DNA of 64,000 nt from Marinilactibacillus sp042660675 (GCF_042660675.1 NZ_JBHSUL010000027.1:263256-327255); one strand, 5' to 3'; numbered from the stretch's first letter, positions 34,884-44,411 are shown. Numbers and translations: made by a program. Notes: a model not told the origin generated them from the sequence alone.

Positions 34884-37065
34884 CGTTCTCACAACTTTCC
34901 ATATGCTTTATTCTAGAAGAAATTTCTTTGTGTCTACCCTCTACCATTGGGCGTTTTTGTGGGTTACCGAGATATCCACATGTTCTTTTCACTACGTCAC
35001 AGGTCTTGGGATCTGAGTTTCCACATTGTGGACATTTAAAACCATATTCTGTAGGTCTAAAGTCTCCCTCAAAGTCGCATTGATAACAATGATCAATCGG
35101 TGTGTTTGTTCCTAAGTAACCGACTCTGTCATATGCAAAGTCCCAAACAGCTTCCAAAGCTTTAAGATTGGTCTGTAGTTTAGGATATTCACAATAATGG
35201 ATGAACCCTCCGCTCGTAAAAGGTGCATAGTCTTTTTCAAATTCAATCTTCTCAAATGGTGTTGGATTTTTTCTAACATCGTAGTGGAAGCTATTAGTGT
35301 AATACCCTTTATCTGTAATCTCTTTGATTACGCCAAACTTCTCTGTATCTAGTCGGCAGAATCGGTCCGTCAGACTCTCACTCGGTGTTGCATAAACACT
35401 GACATGAAGATTTATTTCTTCGCTCCACTTATCCGCTGCTTGTTTCAGTATTTTTAATATGCTTAAAGTAAAGATTTTTGCCGCTTTGTTCTGCTCCCAG
35501 TCACTACCAAAGAAAGAAGCTGCGGCTTCGTATAAACCAATATACCCTATTGATGCAGTCGCTCTTCTATTTAAAAATAGACTTTCAACAGCTTCTTCTC
35601 TACTTAGCCTATTGCCAAAGGCACCATGCATATAAAGGATGGGTGCGTTCTCAGGCTTGGCTTCCATGACCCTTCTTGCTTTAAAGATTAGACCGTCACG
35701 CAAGACCTCTAGACGTTCTTTCAAAATAAACCAAAATTTATCTTGATCGCCCTCTGCTTCCAGAGCTATTCTTGGAACATTTAAAGTCACAACACCTAAG
35801 TTCATCCTCCCCGCGTTGATTTCTTTGTTTTCTTCGTTTTTCCATCCTTGTAGAAAAGATCTACATCCCATCGGCGCTTTAAAGCTACCTGTCAGCTCCA
35901 CAATTTTGTCGTATGATAAGACATCTGGATACATCCTTTTAGCGGAGCACGCTAGCGCAAGCTGTTTAATTGCATAATTCTGGTCCTCTTTATTTAAGTT
36001 AATACCTCTTTTCAGTGTGAAAATCAGTTTAGGAAAAATGGCCGTTCTTTTCTCTTTTCCAAGCCCATTTAGTCGTACCTTCAAGATTGCTTTTTGAATC
36101 TCTTGCTCAACCCAAGAGGTACCGAGTCCGAAACCGATGCTCGTAAAAGGTGTCTGTCCCTGGGATGTGTATAAGGTATTAATTTCGTACTCCAAACTCT
36201 GCATAGCATCGTAGATGTCTTTTTTTGTTTGATCTGTGGCAAATGCTTGTTGTTCTATAGAATTTTTCATCCACTTTACAGCTATTTTCTGATGCTTTTT
36301 GTAATTCAACTCTGCATAAGGTGCCAGCACTTCATCGATTCGGTCAAAACTACATCCCCCATATTGACTAGAAGCTACATTTGCAATGATCTGAGCTGTC
36401 TGAGCCGCTGCAGTTTGAATGGATTTAGGAGACTCTACATCTGCGTTCCCGATTTGAAATCCTTTTTCAAACATCTCTTTGAAATCAATCAAACAACAAT
36501 TACTCATAGGTGCATAGGGAGTGTAATCTAGATCATGGTAATGGATTTCTCCTTTTTCATGAGCATTCGCTACGTGTTCTGGAAGCCACTTCAGTCCTAT
36601 TGCTTTTCCAATCACTCCTGCTGTTAGGTCTCGTTGTGTATTAAATACCTTACTGTCTTTATTCGCATTTTCATTTACAATACTTTTATCTTTATCCAAA
36701 AGATGCCGAATCATTTGATTCACATCTCTTCGCTTCTCTTTGTCGCTTTTTTTTTGTTCTTTTTGAGCATTTAGTTGAAAAATCAGCTTTGGTTGACCTA
36801 TTTCATTTAGCACGCTTTTAAAAATGTGTTCTATTTCACAAACATGTATAATAGAATAGGTTCGTTTATTGATTCTTTCTTCAAGTCTATTTTTCAAAAG
36901 CATTTGTTGGTCTTTTTTAATATCTACATTATCTTTATTGATATTTATGTATACTTTTAGCAGTTTATCGATTGAAAAATCTTGTATTCTTCCATCACGC
37001 TTTTTTACCTTCAATTCTTTTAGAGTTCTTTTCCTCATTGTTCTAGCTTTATCTATTGTTTTCAT
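34873..37065 (-). CDS. nrdD: Anaerobic (class III) ribonucleoside-triphosphate reductase
   Basis: 730 residues. An N-terminal ATP-cone (VKKRDGRIQDFSIDKLLKVY) is followed by the ten-stranded barrel and a C-terminal zinc site made of two cysteine pairs (HCYQCDF and FKCPQCGNSD). The glycyl-radical motif RTCGYLGNP is near the end. It makes deoxynucleotides without oxygen, so the organism can grow anaerobically. AAAGGAG is about 8 nt before the ATG at 37065; the open frame further upstream lacks a ribosome site. About 100 nt separate it from nrdF, with no convincing terminator, so read-through from nrdHIEF is possible. Confidence 0.96.
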   Translation of the reverse strand: MKTIDKARTMRKRTLKELKVKKRDGRIQDFSIDKLLKVYININKDNVDIKKDQQMLLKNRLEERINKRTYSIIHVCEIEHIFKSVLNEIGQPKLIFQLNAQKEQKKSDKEKRRDVNQMIRHLLDKDKSIVNENANKDSKVFNTQRDLTAGVIGKAIGLKWLPEHVANAHEKGEIHYHDLDYTPYAPMSNCCLIDFKEMFEKGFQIGNADVESPKSIQTAAAQTAQIIANVASSQYGGCSFDRIDEVLAPYAELNYKKHQKIAVKWMKNSIEQQAFATDQTKKDIYDAMQSLEYEINTLYTSQGQTPFTSIGFGLGTSWVEQEIQKAILKVRLNGLGKEKRTAIFPKLIFTLKRGINLNKEDQNYAIKQLALACSAKRMYPDVLSYDKIVELTGSFKAPMGCRSFLQGWKNEENKEINAGRMNLGVVTLNVPRIALEAEGDQDKFWFILKERLEVLRDGLIFKARRVMEAKPENAPILYMHGAFGNRLSREEAVESLFLNRRATASIGYIGLYEAAASFFGSDWEQNKAAKIFTLSILKILKQAADKWSEEINLHVSVYATPSESLTDRFCRLDTEKFGVIKEITDKGYYTNSFHYDVRKNPTPFEKIEFEKDYAPFTSGGFIHYCEYPKLQTNLKALEAVWDFAYDRVGYLGTNTPIDHCYQCDFEGDFRPTEYGFKCPQCGNSDPKTCDVVKRTCGYLGNPQKRPMVEGRHKEISSRIKHMESCENDEN

Positions 37066-37162
37066 AATAATTCTCCTTTCGAGCTTTATAACTTTGATGG
37101 TTTTTTCACAATTAATATTAAAAGCAAATCCCACTTTTCAGCAGGAAAGCTTGTTTATTGAT

Positions 37163-38125
37163 TTAAGAATACCATTTCACGTAGTCTTCATCTTCCATTG
37201 ATTCTACCATACCTAATAAATAACCATTTCCAACTTGCGAGAAGAAATCATGGTTACTTGTGCCTGTAGAAATTCCGTTCATAATAATTGGATCGACATC
37301 ATTTGCCTGATCCGGGAATAATGGATCAAATCCAAGATTCTGTAACGCTTTATTGGCATTATAACGTAAGAATACACCCACTCTATCCGTCCAACCAATT
37401 TCTCCATAAAGATACTCTGTGTATTCCATTTCGTTCTCATAAAGTTTGAATAACAAATCATAGGTCCAGTTTTTGAGTTCTTCCTGTTCTGTTTCAGAAA
37501 GTTGATTGTATCCAATTTGGAATTTATATCCAATATATGTGCCGTGAACCGATTCGTCTCTTAGAATGAGCTTGATGATTTCTGCGATATTCGTCATCTT
37601 ACTGTTTCCAAGATAATGTAGCGGTGCAAAGAACCCTGAATAAAATAAGAAAGACTCAAGAAACACGCTTGCTACTTTTTTCTGTAAATCTGTACCTTCT
37701 TGATAGATGGCATTAACGATTTGCGCTTTCTTTTGAAGCATTTCATTTGAATGTGTCCATTCAAAAATCTGATCGATTTCTGATTTTGTATTCAACGTAC
37801 TGAAAATCGCGCTATAACTTTTAGCATGCATCGATTCCATGAATTCGATGTTGTTATAAACAGCTTCTTCGTGCTGTGTACGAATATCTTTTTTCAGTGC
37901 TTCAATACCATCTTGAGATTGAAGTGTATCTAGTAGTGTCAGTCCACCGAACACTTTCGCAACCATATCTTTTTCTGCAAGAGGCAATTTTTGCCAGTCA
38001 CTTAAGTCATTAGATAGTGGAATTCGTGTATCTGTCCAGAACTGTTCAACCAGTTTTTCCCAAGTCAGTTTGTCGACCATATCTTCTATCTGGTTCCAGT
38101 TAATTGCTTTATAGGTTTCAACCAT
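37163..38125 (-). CDS. nrdF: Class Ib ribonucleotide reductase, beta subunit
   Basis: 320 residues. Metal ligands are visible in LLDTLQSQDG (Asp), EFMESMHAKSYS (Glu, His), FLESFLFY (Glu) and LRDESVHGTY (Glu, His). The radical tyrosine is in HAKSYSAIF. The dimetal centre (manganese or iron) provides the tyrosyl radical for NrdE. AAGGAG lies 8 nt ahead of the ATG. A short hairpin (AAGGGGTAT with GTATCCCTT) is in the 112-nt gap after nrdE and may tune or stabilise the mRNA. Confidence 0.95.
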   Translation of the reverse strand: MVETYKAINWNQIEDMVDKLTWEKLVEQFWTDTRIPLSNDLSDWQKLPLAEKDMVAKVFGGLTLLDTLQSQDGIEALKKDIRTQHEEAVYNNIEFMESMHAKSYSAIFSTLNTKSEIDQIFEWTHSNEMLQKKAQIVNAIYQEGTDLQKKVASVFLESFLFYSGFFAPLHYLGNSKMTNIAEIIKLILRDESVHGTYIGYKFQIGYNQLSETEQEELKNWTYDLLFKLYENEMEYTEYLYGEIGWTDRVGVFLRYNANKALQNLGFDPLFPDQANDVDPIIMNGISTGTSNHDFFSQVGNGYLLGMVESMEDEDYVKWYS

Positions 38126-38237
38126 TCTTTATTCTCCTTGTCCCATCGTTTAATCTGCTCTTTAGTCTCTGCACAAACAACCTGTAGGTAGAAGGGATAC
38201 CACTTTCTAGCTATACCCCTTTACCTAATCAAGTGGA

Positions 38238-40430
38238 TTAGATTGTACAGCTTTCGCAAGCATTTGATCCGATTTCTTCTGCATCATCTGTAAACGTACG
38301 AACATAATAAATCGATTTAATCCCTTTTTTATGGGCATAATGTCTTAAAATATTTAAGTCACGAGTCGTTTGTTTTGTTGTCTTGCCCTCTTTCCATTCG
38401 TATATTCCCTCTGGGATATCTGAACGCATAAAGAGTGTAAGACTCATACCTTGATCGACGTGCTTTTGAGCTGCTGCATAGATATCGATTACTTTACGCA
38501 TATCCATATCATAGGCACTCTTATAGTATGGCATTGTTTCGTTTGAAAGATATGGTGCAGGATAGTATGTTTTACCAGTCAGTTTTTCTTGACGTTCTTC
38601 TACCAGACGTGTAATCGGATGAATACTTGCAGACGTTTCATTTACATAACTGATAGATCCAGTCGGTGCAACGGCCATTCTGTACTGGTGATATAGTCCA
38701 TTTTCTTGAACATCTTTTTTCAAAGCATCCCAGTCCGCTGCTGAAGGAATATGAATACCATTATCCGCAAAGATAGCTGCAACTTTATCATATTCAAATG
38801 TATGATCTGCCGATGTGTACTTGTCAAAATAAGAACCATTTGCATAATCTGACTTTTCAAAATTAAAGAACACTTGATTTCTTTCTGCTGCCAGTTTGTT
38901 ACTTGCTTTAAGCGTATAGTAATTTAAAAGCATAAAGTAAGCATCTGTGAATTCTACTGATTCAGGTGAGCCATAGTGCATTTGATTCAACGCAAAGAAA
39001 GTGTGTAGTCCCATAGCGCCAAGACCAATTGTGTGGTATTTGTCGTTACCATTTTTTACAGAAGGTACAGCTTCAATATTTGATTGATCTGTAACGAATG
39101 TTAATGCTCGAACCATTGCATCTACTGACTTTTCAAAGTCAGGTGTTTTCATCAAGTTTACTACGTTAGTAGAACCCAAATTACAGCTGATATCTGTTCC
39201 AAGCGTTTCATACTCTTGATTATCTTTAATCAGTGAAGGCTCTTGTACTTGGAGGACCTCACTACACAAATTGCTCATTGTGATTGTTCCGTATACAGGA
39301 TTCGCTTTGTTTGCTGTATCGATGTTGATCACATAAGGATAGCCTGATTCTTGTTGAAGTTTAGAAATTTCATTTTCAAGGTCACGTGCTTTCACCTTTG
39401 TTTTAGTGATTTCAGGATTCGCTACCATATTGTCGTATTCTTTAGTAATATCGATATATGCAAATGGCTCGCCATAAATTCTTTCAACATCATAAGGACT
39501 AAACAAGTACATGTCTTCATTATGTGCTGCTAATTCATAGAATTTATCTGGAACGGTAACACCTAAAGAAAGTGTCTTCACACGAACTTTCTCATCTGCG
39601 TTTTCCTTTTTAGTAGAAAGGAAACTCATGATATCCGGATGGAAAATATTCAAATAAACCGCGCCAGCACCATTTCTTTGTCCTAACTGGTTGGAATAAC
39701 TAAAGCTATCTTCTAATAACTTCATAACAGGTAAAACACCACTAGAAGCATTTTCAATTTTCTTGATAGGATCTCCAGCTGCTCTAAGGTTTGTAAGATT
39801 TACTCCAACGCCTCCACCAATACGAGACAATTGAAGCGCTGAGTTGATTGCGCGTCCAATACTGTTCATATCATCTGTTGTTTGAATCAAGAAGCAAGAA
39901 ACCAATTCCCCACGACGTTTTCTACCTGCATTCAGAAATGTTGGTGTCGCTGGTTGATAACGCTGATTGATGATTTCTTCAGCAATATTCGTTGCCAGAG
40001 TTTCGTCCCCATGTGCTAAATACAGTGCGTTGAAAGCGATACGGTCTTCGAATCTTTCCAAGAAACGTTTACCATCATCTGTTTTCAAAGCATACTGAGT
40101 ATAGAATTTATACGCAGACATAAATGAGCGGAAACGGAATTTCTGGTTATAGAGTCCTTCGATCAATTCTGTAATGAATGTTCTTGAGTACTTTCCAATA
40201 AACGCTTCTTCAATAAAATCGTGCTTGATCAGATAATCGATTTTTTCATTAATACTGTCAAACGAAACTGTATTCGGATTTACATGCTCGATAAAATAAG
40301 CTTTTACAGCTTCGCGATCTTTATGAAGGGGAATCTGATTATTTACCGGGCGATTGATTTCATTGTTTAATTGAAAATACGTCACTTCTTTAGATTGTTC
40401 TTTTACTGGACTATTTGTAGCCAAGATCAT
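38238..40430 (-). CDS. nrdE: Class Ib ribonucleotide reductase, alpha subunit
   Basis: 730 residues, the catalytic subunit that reduces ribonucleoside diphosphates. The R1 finger-loop region (RGELVSCFLIQTTDDMNSIG), NLCSEVLQ with an active-site cysteine, and the C-terminal thioredoxin-type pair CESC (SNACESCTI) are present. The last is recharged by NrdH. No N-terminal ATP-cone is seen, as is normal for NrdE. The ATG at 40430 overlaps nrdI by 20 nt; the ribosome site is poor, so coupling to nrdI translation is likely and a TTG at 40424 is possible. Confidence 0.95.
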   Translation of the reverse strand: MILATNSPVKEQSKEVTYFQLNNEINRPVNNQIPLHKDREAVKAYFIEHVNPNTVSFDSINEKIDYLIKHDFIEEAFIGKYSRTFITELIEGLYNQKFRFRSFMSAYKFYTQYALKTDDGKRFLERFEDRIAFNALYLAHGDETLATNIAEEIINQRYQPATPTFLNAGRKRRGELVSCFLIQTTDDMNSIGRAINSALQLSRIGGGVGVNLTNLRAAGDPIKKIENASSGVLPVMKLLEDSFSYSNQLGQRNGAGAVYLNIFHPDIMSFLSTKKENADEKVRVKTLSLGVTVPDKFYELAAHNEDMYLFSPYDVERIYGEPFAYIDITKEYDNMVANPEITKTKVKARDLENEISKLQQESGYPYVINIDTANKANPVYGTITMSNLCSEVLQVQEPSLIKDNQEYETLGTDISCNLGSTNVVNLMKTPDFEKSVDAMVRALTFVTDQSNIEAVPSVKNGNDKYHTIGLGAMGLHTFFALNQMHYGSPESVEFTDAYFMLLNYYTLKASNKLAAERNQVFFNFEKSDYANGSYFDKYTSADHTFEYDKVAAIFADNGIHIPSAADWDALKKDVQENGLYHQYRMAVAPTGSISYVNETSASIHPITRLVEERQEKLTGKTYYPAPYLSNETMPYYKSAYDMDMRKVIDIYAAAQKHVDQGMSLTLFMRSDIPEGIYEWKEGKTTKQTTRDLNILRHYAHKKGIKSIYYVRTFTDDAEEIGSNACESCTI

Positions 40431-40782
40431 CCACCACTTTCTTTATTTTTGATACGTCTTCTTCGTTTCCTTGAAATTCAAAACTATGAATTAACGGAAC
40501 GTTATACTCTTTTGCCAAATCTTTCGCAGTAAAAACAAATAGCTGTGCAAAATTAAGATTTCCTCCGCCAGCTACTCCTTTTAAAAAAGATTGATTGTTT
40601 TCTGTCTCAATAAAATCGTTTAAGATTTCGGTCATTTCTTTATCATACGTGGGAGTTATAACGATGTAAGGTTCGTTTACAGGAATAAATGGATTGGTTG
40701 GCGTTAATTCCAACGAATCCATCTCAAGTTTGTTTACGAATTTTCTGGTCTGTCCTGTCAGAGAAAAATACACTACCTTCAT
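40411..40782 (-). CDS. nrdI: Flavodoxin-like NrdI
   Basis: 123 residues. It carries FMN and supplies the oxidant that builds the manganese-tyrosyl cofactor in NrdF. The FMN phosphate loop is FSLTGQTRKF, and the glycine-rich GVAGGGNLNFA loop lies near the flavin. It begins only 5 nt after nrdH with no obvious ribosome site of its own, consistent with coupled translation. Confidence 0.94.
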   Translation of the reverse strand: MKVVYFSLTGQTRKFVNKLEMDSLELTPTNPFIPVNEPYIVITPTYDKEMTEILNDFIETENNQSFLKGVAGGGNLNFAQLFVFTAKDLAKEYNVPLIHSFEFQGNEEDVSKIKKVVDDLGYK

Positions 40783-40787
40783 AATGA

Positions 40788-41021
40788 TTACGCTAATTGA
40801 TTCAGCATATCTGGGCGAAAGCCGTTAAATGCTTCTAGTCCTTCAGCAAGAACAACTGGCAAAGAGCTGAATCCTAAACTTTTAACTTCTTCGATTGCTG
40901 CTTCGTTTTCAGCAATATCTTTAATTTCAAATGGGATACCTTTATCCTCTAAAAATTTCTTTGTAAAGTTACACTGCATACAATTTGGTTTTGAATATAC
41001 GATGACTGTTTTGTTTGACAT
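40788..41021 (-). CDS. nrdH: Glutaredoxin-like redoxin NrdH
   Basis: 77 residues. The redox motif CMQC (NCMQCNFTKKFL) and the conserved SSLPVV and GFRPDML regions define NrdH, which reduces the C-terminal cysteines of NrdE and is itself reduced by thioredoxin reductase. AGGAGG is 8 nt before the start. First gene of nrdHIEF. Confidence 0.95.
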   Translation of the reverse strand: MSNKTVIVYSKPNCMQCNFTKKFLEDKGIPFEIKDIAENEAAIEEVKSLGFSSLPVVLAEGLEAFNGFRPDMLNQLA

Positions 41022-41130
41022 GATGTTTTCCTCCTATTAAGTAACCTGCTGGTTGTTGAGCTCAATGTGATAAGCGACTGAATCTCTTGTCTTAAAACAC
41101 AAATTCTGTTCGCTTCAATGCAGAAGAGCT

Positions 41131-41146
41131 AATCTATATATGGTAC
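41131..41146. promoter_or_regulatory. Putative NrdR box
   Basis: CTATATATGG (41134-41143) fits the NrdR core CwAtATaTwG at nine of ten positions, about 110 bp upstream of nrdH. NrdR normally binds two such boxes about three helical turns apart. A second good box was not found, so the call is tentative. The rest of 41022-41302 has no gene. Confidence 0.4.
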
Positions 41147-41302
41147 CACTTCGTTATCGAACATGTGTACTTTTCAGCGCTCAGCTCTTCTTCTATCGTA
41201 TCTATTATTCTACATGACTATAGAAAAATTTCAAGTCTAAAACACTGTATATGGGAAAGATTTTTAAACCGAACACTACATGTTGTGTCAAGGCACAAAA
41301 AT

Positions 41303-41347
41303 ACACTCTCGCTATTTTGCTCAATAATTCGAGCAGAACGAGAGTGT
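41303..41347 (-). terminator. Terminator downstream of yabA
   Basis: ACTCTCG...GAGCA pairs with TGCTC...CGAGAGT around a short loop; GUAUUUUUG follows in the minus direction. It lies about 90 nt past the yabA stop. Confidence 0.65.
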
Positions 41348-41433
41348 ACAAGGATTTGCACTTGAAAAATGCTTTTTTGTTTTTTTGCCTCATAACTATA
41401 TATAGTGGTAATTTTTTTTGAAGCAGATAGACT

Positions 41434-41778
41434 TTATTTCCGTTCACCATAAATAACTTCCAAACAAAATGCGCAAGGCTCATCGCCATCTCTTCTAGAA
41501 CCATAAAACAGGTTACATACATGAAAACCATCTTCATATATTTTTTCAAGATTCATCCGAGATTTTGTCATACCTGTATCACTTAATTGTTTTTCAATCG
41601 ACTGCTGTTTGATAACTTCAGCTAATCTGTCTCTCAGATGCTGATTCTCCATACTTAATGCATGGTTTTCTTCAGTTAACTGAGACAGCTCTACTTTCAC
41701 TTGCTTGAGCGTCTTCAGAGTGGCTTCTGCTTGGGTTTCCAAATCAGAAAATGTGTCATGTAATTCTTTCTTATTCAT
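41434..41778 (-). CDS. yabA: Replication initiation control protein YabA
   Basis: 114 residues: an N-terminal coiled coil (LETQAEATLKTLKQVKVELS onward, about residues 10-60) and a C-terminal zinc domain, FHVCNLFYGSRR...EPCAFCLEVIYGER. It bridges DnaA and the sliding clamp to limit new rounds of replication. The ribosome site (GTGGTG) is weak. It follows holB by about 200 nt, whereas many relatives have ricT between the two. Confidence 0.95.
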   Translation of the reverse strand: MNKKELHDTFSDLETQAEATLKTLKQVKVELSQLTEENHALSMENQHLRDRLAEVIKQQSIEKQLSDTGMTKSRMNLEKIYEDGFHVCNLFYGSRRDGDEPCAFCLEVIYGERK

Positions 41779-41976
41779 TGTTCACCACTTTTTCATTTCT
41801 CTACAGAGTGTTTATCGGTTTCAACTTTAACTTTGATTGTCAGTAGGCAGTCTATTTTTCAATCTACTGCCTTGTAATAGCATAACATGATTAGAATTGA
41901 AATGGCAAACACTCAATGCATAAAGTTTGCTGATTTTTGTAAAGGGACAGTTTTCGTGACCATTTATCGAATAAGT
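41779..41976 (-). promoter_or_regulatory. holB-yabA spacer with a likely yabA promoter
   Basis: TTGCCA, 18 bp, TATGCT reads toward yabA, and the transcript would begin with a hairpin GGCAGT...ACTGCC. No trace of a ricT reading frame was seen. Confidence 0.35.
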
Positions 41977-42960
41977 TTACCCAGCTATCATTTGAAGTGA
42001 AATATCTTCAAAAACACCTTGGGCAGCTACATTGCTGTTCAATTTCTTTTTCGCTTCCAGCAATTGTTCTAGGATATAGATAATTTGTCTACTAGAATAC
42101 TGTTCCGCTATTTGTTTAAGTTGTGCTTCATAATTTAAAAACGCTACGATAACCGAATCAGAATAGGTTAGATTCAATAGATCTCGGTATAAAATAATGA
42201 GTAGATCAACTACGAGCTGGTTTGATTCTCTGTCATTGACCGTTCCCATTAAATCTGTCTGAACATATACGAAAGCCTGGTCATCTTTTTTCGATAAAAA
42301 CTTGAACCAGTTCCAAGTCGCTTTCACCAAATTCTGAAAGGATTCATCTCCAGCTAGTTCAATCGCTTTCTCTGCGTCATGGGTCACTCTTGCAGTCAGC
42401 GCTGCTTGCGAATCCGTCAGTCCACGCTCTTTCAATTCATCTATTCGATCTCCAAGTGGTTGAACTGGGAAATGGACGATCTGGCAACGCGAAAGGATAG
42501 TAGGCAGTAACCGCTGTTTTGCTGTCGTGAGCAATAATGCCGTCGTTTCTCCATCTGGCTCTTCCAAAAATTTAAGCAAGCTATTCGCGGCGTTCTGAGT
42601 CATTTTCTCGACATCTTCTATAATGAACAGTTTACGTTTGCTTTCTACTCCACTTTTAGAGAATTCTTCTTTCAGTTCTCTTACTTGAGCAACTTTAATG
42701 GATAATCCATCTGGTTTGATTTCAATAATATCAGGATGCTGATGCGTTTGAATCCTTTGACACTGGCTACATTCTCCACATGGACGCTGCTCTTTCTCAA
42801 AGTTCTGACAGAAAAGAGCTTGAGCGATCCAAAGAGCCATTTCTTTTTTTCCTGTACCTGCAACCCCCTCAAAAACATAGGCATGCTGCATGGTCTGATT
42901 ACTGATTAATTTAGAAAACAGTCGACTGATACTCGACTGTTTTTCAACGATGGTCGACAT
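41977..42960 (-). CDS. holB: DNA polymerase III, delta' subunit
   Basis: 327 residues of the clamp-loader complex. The P-loop-like GVAGTGKKEMA, a four-cysteine zinc module (CGECSQCQ with an upstream FCQ), and the SRC motif (LSRCQIVHF) are visible. AAGGGAG is 7 nt before the ATG. It lies 18 nt after darA in the tmk-darA-holB transcript. Confidence 0.95.
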   Translation of the reverse strand: MSTIVEKQSSISRLFSKLISNQTMQHAYVFEGVAGTGKKEMALWIAQALFCQNFEKEQRPCGECSQCQRIQTHQHPDIIEIKPDGLSIKVAQVRELKEEFSKSGVESKRKLFIIEDVEKMTQNAANSLLKFLEEPDGETTALLLTTAKQRLLPTILSRCQIVHFPVQPLGDRIDELKERGLTDSQAALTARVTHDAEKAIELAGDESFQNLVKATWNWFKFLSKKDDQAFVYVQTDLMGTVNDRESNQLVVDLLIILYRDLLNLTYSDSVIVAFLNYEAQLKQIAEQYSSRQIIYILEQLLEAKKKLNSNVAAQGVFEDISLQMIAG

Positions 42961-42978
42961 TGAACGTCTCCCTTACCT

Positions 42979-43308
42979 TTAATATTGTTGGAATTGCTCG
43001 ATTGGAAGAACAAACAGTGTTGCACCACCAACTTCTACATCTACAGGATAGGTTAAGTCTGATTCCAAAGTGAAATCATAAGAAGGTGGACTCATCATTG
43101 TCTGACTTCTTGTAGAACAATTTTCTTTGATCAAGGCTAGTACGCTATCAACTTTGCGGTCTTCAACCCCCATTAAGAAAGTCGTATTCCCAGCTCTTAA
43201 AAATCCTCCAGTAGAAGATAGTTTTGTTGCCCGTACACCTTTTTCTACGAATTCGTCTGCTAACCTCTTACTGTCTTGGTTCTGAACGATCGCTACGATT
43301 AATTTCAT
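42979..43308 (-). CDS. darA: Cyclic di-AMP receptor DarA (PstA/YaaQ)
   Basis: 109 residues, PII-like trimeric protein. The opening MKLIVAIVQNQDSKRL, the nucleotide-contacting loop STGGFLRAGNTTF and the VGGATLFVLP C-terminus are the family hallmarks. It binds c-di-AMP; the downstream target is not firmly known. AAAGGA is 8-9 nt before the start. Placed between tmk and holB as in other Firmicutes. Confidence 0.95.
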   Translation of the reverse strand: MKLIVAIVQNQDSKRLADEFVEKGVRATKLSSTGGFLRAGNTTFLMGVEDRKVDSVLALIKENCSTRSQTMMSPPSYDFTLESDLTYPVDVEVGGATLFVLPIEQFQQY

Positions 43309-43324
43309 TTTGATTCATCCTTTC

Positions 43325-43975
43325 TCATTCGTTTTTCTTGAAGTCTTGAATAGCACTCTCCAATGCTTTCTTAGCTGCATCAAATACACTATCTTGACTC
43401 TTAGCGGCGTCGATAACGACAAACCGTTCTGGTTCTTTTTCTATCATCATCTGATACGCATTTCGAACTTCTTCATGAAACGTTATAGCTTCCATTTCCA
43501 GACGATCCTGCGTTCGATTGGAGTTTTTATCTTTAATTCTTTCAAGTCCTACTTCAGCTTCTACATCTAAATAAAGCGTTATATCCGGTGTCAATCCTTC
43601 AATTGCAAATTCGTTTATGGAAAGGACTTTTTCCATGCCTATCCCTCTAGCCTGTCCTTGATAGGCCACTGAGCTATCAACAAATCGGTCGCAAAGTACA
43701 ATTTCACCTCTAGATAAAGCGGGTAAAATCTTTTCAACGACATGCTGTCTACGACTTGCTGCAAGTAGCAAGGCTTCTGTTCTAGGATCCATGGCTGTAT
43801 GTGCTGGATTTAGTAAAATTTCTCGAATTTCTTCCGCAATCTCACTCCCTCCAGGTTCTCTTGTAACCACTAGTGGACAATCAATCATGGATTCAATTGC
43901 TGGAATCAGTTTTTGGACTAGACTCGATTTCCCTGCTCCATCGGGACCTTCTATTGTAATAAACAACCCTGTCAC
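43325..43975 (-). CDS. tmk: Thymidylate kinase
   Basis: 216 residues; phosphorylates dTMP. P-loop GPDGAGKSS, the DR motif CDRFVDSSVAYQG and the lid region are present. I place the start at a GTG (43975), giving MTGLFITIEGPDG, because GAGG lies 8 nt before it. The ATG at 43981 is only 2 nt after that site, and the first ATG of the open frame (44014) lies inside the TATAAT box of its promoter. Confidence 0.93.
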   Translation of the reverse strand: MTGLFITIEGPDGAGKSSLVQKLIPAIESMIDCPLVVTREPGGSEIAEEIREILLNPAHTAMDPRTEALLLAASRRQHVVEKILPALSRGEIVLCDRFVDSSVAYQGQARGIGMEKVLSINEFAIEGLTPDITLYLDVEAEVGLERIKDKNSNRTQDRLEMEAITFHEEVRNAYQMMIEKEPERFVVIDAAKSQDSVFDAAKKALESAIQDFKKNE

Positions 43976-44012
43976 GTTCATTTCCTCAATTCTAATAATT
44001 GCTATTTCTTTC

Positions 44013-44042
44013 ATTATACGGTAGAACTTACTGGAATGTCTA
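44013..44042 (-). promoter_or_regulatory. Promoter of tmk-darA-holB
   Basis: TAGACA (44037-44042), an 18-bp spacer and a perfect TATAAT (44013-44018). It follows the terminator of the dnaX transcript, so the two replication units are transcribed separately. Confidence 0.7.
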
Positions 44043-44089
44043 CGGATTTTGCAAAAGGATTTGTTTATGTAGTGAACTGTCTCTTTTGA

Positions 44090-44176
44090 AAATAAAAAAA
44101 GCAGCGCACTACGGACTGATCAGAAAAGTCTTATCTCTAAGCTTTTACTGATCTATCTGTACTGTCTGCTTTTAAC
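44090..44176 (-). terminator. Long imperfect terminator after yaaL
   Basis: Arms of about 35 nt (AAAGCAG outer, GATCAG and AAAAG inner) fold into one extended hairpin with a seven-U tail in the minus direction, ending the dnaX-ybaB-recR-yaaL transcript. Confidence 0.75.
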
Positions 44177-44181
44177 ATTCT

Positions 44182-44400
44182 TTATTTTCCTTTGATTTGT
44201 CTTACTTTAGCTTCTTTGAAAAGGTAGAAGTATTTTGCTTGAGCCAATTTCCTCTCGGCTTTCAATCTTGGGTGCTCTTCCACGATGATTTCTTCCATAA
44301 CTTTGGAATCTTCCCAAGCTTCTTTTTGTCTATTCATGAGAGACAATAGCCGATCATCGTACTGTTTTTTTAATTTGGATTTTCTTTTAAATAGTCCCAT
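44182..44400 (-). CDS. yaaL: YaaL family (DUF2508) protein
   Basis: 72 residues, highly charged and probably helical, with the conserved ERKLAQAKYFYLFKEAKVR segment. Function is unknown. It follows recR by 11 nt, the same placement as yaaL in Bacillus subtilis. Confidence 0.85.
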   Translation of the reverse strand: MGLFKRKSKLKKQYDDRLLSLMNRQKEAWEDSKVMEEIIVEEHPRLKAERKLAQAKYFYLFKEAKVRQIKGK

Positions 44401-44411
44401 TGATTCTTCTC

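Noticed and set aside
41094..41112. A second NrdR box near ACACAAATTCTGT
   Set aside because: It matches the consensus core at only about half the positions and has the wrong half-site spacing.
41165..41365. A 66-codon plus-strand frame upstream of nrdH
   Set aside because: It crosses the yabA terminator and has no ribosome site or recognisable content.
44090..44176. The long hairpin as a small RNA or mobile-element remnant
   Set aside because: Position right after yaaL and a U-rich tail make an ordinary large terminator the simpler reading; no target duplication or transposase is present.
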